Shown: piece after piece, positions 31,521 to 32,240 of the stretch
Layout: each line of letters opens with the position of its first letter
Numbering within the stretch: position 1 is the first letter of the stretch
Assembly: GCA_001825335.1 (NCBI GenBank)
Contig: MHWA01000015.1
Coordinates: 1-32,240, forward strand
Length of the DNA: 32,240 nt
Origin: Candidatus Zambryskibacteria bacterium RIFCSPLOWO2_01_FULL_35_19
GTDB taxonomy: Bacteria > Patescibacteriota > Minisyncoccia > Phycocordibacterales > WO2-35-19
Direction of reading: 5' to 3'
Position numbers and translations under genes: made by a program
The notes under the pieces: model-generated
Seen by the model: only the letters and a program-made list of their open reading frames with translations
What the model was told of the DNA's origin: nothing
Databases searched by the model: none

Positions 31521-32240
31521 CCTTGAAATATTCCACGAACAGCTTCCGCTACCCGTGCCTTGTTACGACTTAGTCCTTGTTATTGAGTTTACCTTAGTCC
31601 CACTTACGTGAGCCTTTGGGTACTCCCAACTTCCCTGACTTGACGGGCGGTGAGTACAAGACTTGAGAACGTATTCACCGCGGTATAGCTGACCCGCGAT
31701 TACTAGCGATTCCAACTTCAAGAGGTCGAGTTTCAGCCCTCTATCCGAACTGGGGCCATTTTTATAGGATTAGCTCAAGCTTACGCTGTCGCGACCCGTT
31801 GTAATGACCATTGTATTATGCGTGTAGCCCAAGGCGTCAAGGGACATGCTGACCTGGCGTCATCCTCGCTTCCTCCCAGCACCAAACCAACGAAGTTGGT
31901 TTGCAAATTCGAAATTCGAATATCGAAATTCAAAACAAATTCAAAATTTTTAAATTTAAAAATTAAAAACGTTTCGGATTTCGGATTTCGTGCTTCGGAT
32001 TTGCACCAAGCTCTGCGAGCTTGGTGCTGGGTAGTCTCGGCTGACACTTGTAACAGCCAACGAGGGTTGCGTTCGTTACCCCACTTAAGGGAACAATTCA
32101 AATCACGAACTGACGACGGCCATGCATCACCTGTCTATCTGTCCTTGTGAGACTCCAAACGTTTCTGCTTGGATTCAGATAGATTTCTAGCCTTGGTAAG
32201 GTTTTTCGTTTAGCATCGAATTGAACCGCATAATCCACCG
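31521..32240 (-). rRNA. rrs: 16S ribosomal RNA, 3' portion (5' part outside the window), with helix-40 insertion
   Basis: Covers the equivalent of E. coli about 936 to the 3' end. Universal blocks are present (reverse complements on the plus strand): GACGGGCGGTGAGTACA, TTGTTACGACTT, ACTAGCGATTCCAACTTCA and the 1100-region GGGTTGCGTTCGTTACCCC. Helix 45 is intact as CACGGGUAGC-GGAA-GCUGUUCGUG (31534-31557). The tail after it reads GAAUAUUUCAAGG and lacks the expected GAUCACCUCCUU, so no anti-SD is visible. The 3' end was set 13 nt after helix 45 by analogy. A 151-nt insertion lies at 31878-32028. No 23S follows; the transcript ends at 31281-31309. Confidence 0.95.
31878..32028 (-). repeat. Insertion element inside 16S helix 40
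   Basis: The loop of helix 40 (E. coli ~1165-1171) is replaced by 151 nt. AGCACCAA/TTGGTGCT at its ends lengthens the native CCAG/CTGG stem. Inside are AAACCAAC-GAA-GTTGGTTT (31884-31902), a perfect 11-bp GCACCAAGCTC-TGC-GAGCTTGGTGC hairpin (32003-32027) competing with the closing stem, and an AT-rich middle made of TTCGAAATTCGAA- and CGGATTTCGGATTTCG-like repeats. There is no ORF of its own, and no group I or II intron core was recognised. Confidence 0.85.

Noticed and set aside
31878-32028. Self-splicing intron in 16S
   Set aside because: Too short, no group I/II core or homing ORF recognised, and it sits in a variable hairpin loop rather than a conserved functional site. Described as an insertion or intervening sequence instead.
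31781-32150. Two ORFs (106 and 110 aa) at the right end
   Set aside because: Both are read through 16S rRNA and its insertion; the peptide resemblance to other genomes comes from the repeat itself.

Overview
The window reads as a chromosomal segment of a small-genome, low-G+C bacterium of the Candidate Phyla Radiation (Patescibacteria, probably a Parcubacteria-like lineage). This placement is an inference. It rests on compact core genes, a 16S rRNA gene with an internal insertion, Lys-rich and low-complexity protein tails, and a near absence of Shine-Dalgarno (SD) sequences. TGA is used as a stop (hisS, mazF), so UGA is not recoded.

Layout, left to right. (1) 1-700: possible end of an upstream gene, tRNA-Ala(UGC), a GC-rich hairpin tract and a free-standing GIY-YIG nuclease. 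(2) 685-1152: a self-contained cassette of promoter, strong SD, secreted 130-aa protein and hairpin. (3) 1212-3953: hisS, a DEDD-type exonuclease and a membrane-anchored DsbA-like oxidoreductase. (4) 3942-6875 (-): a UvrD-like helicase fused to a Cys-cluster PD-(D/E)XK nuclease. (5) 6876-8427: a palindrome-rich spacer and an unexpected IucA/IucC (NIS siderophore synthetase) homologue, closed by a perfect 30-bp palindrome. (6) 8433-20270 (-): a long information-processing block in the order rpoB, rpoC, HD hydrolase, CYTH, MazF/PemK-like toxin, dnaG, rpoD. rpoB has its own promoter and a structured leader of about 235 nt. (7) 20345-21990 (-): a GH15-like glucoamylase and two small unknown genes. 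(8) 22083-22284 (+): a probable stand-alone structured ncRNA with its own promoter and terminator. (9) 22288-24211 (-): trmD, a KH protein, rpsP and a small unknown gene. (10) 24306-30367 (+): glycerate 2-kinase, PEP synthase, D-2-hydroxyacid (lactate) dehydrogenase and enolase, a lower-glycolysis/fermentation module. (11) 30423-32240 (-): tRNA-Ile(GAU), a second SD-led cassette with two small membrane-protein genes, a strong terminator, and the 3' part of a 16S rRNA gene carrying a ~150-nt insertion in helix 40.

The most striking result is a set of linked observations on translation initiation. Helix 45 of the 16S is intact, but the tail after it shows no CCUCC anti-Shine-Dalgarno. Most protein genes lack an SD, and at least eight have a -10 element (often extended TGn) only 6-10 nt before the start codon, which suggests leaderless mRNAs. 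Two cassettes (731-1123 and 30658-31205) instead carry textbook SDs, including a GGAGGTGAT perfectly complementary to the canonical anti-SD that this 16S seems to lack. They look foreign or differently translated. Other items worth checking are the orphan NIS synthetase homologue, the ~190-nt ncRNA, the rpoB leader, a candidate RNA convergent with mazF, and a 40-bp intergenic repeat present in two near-identical copies.
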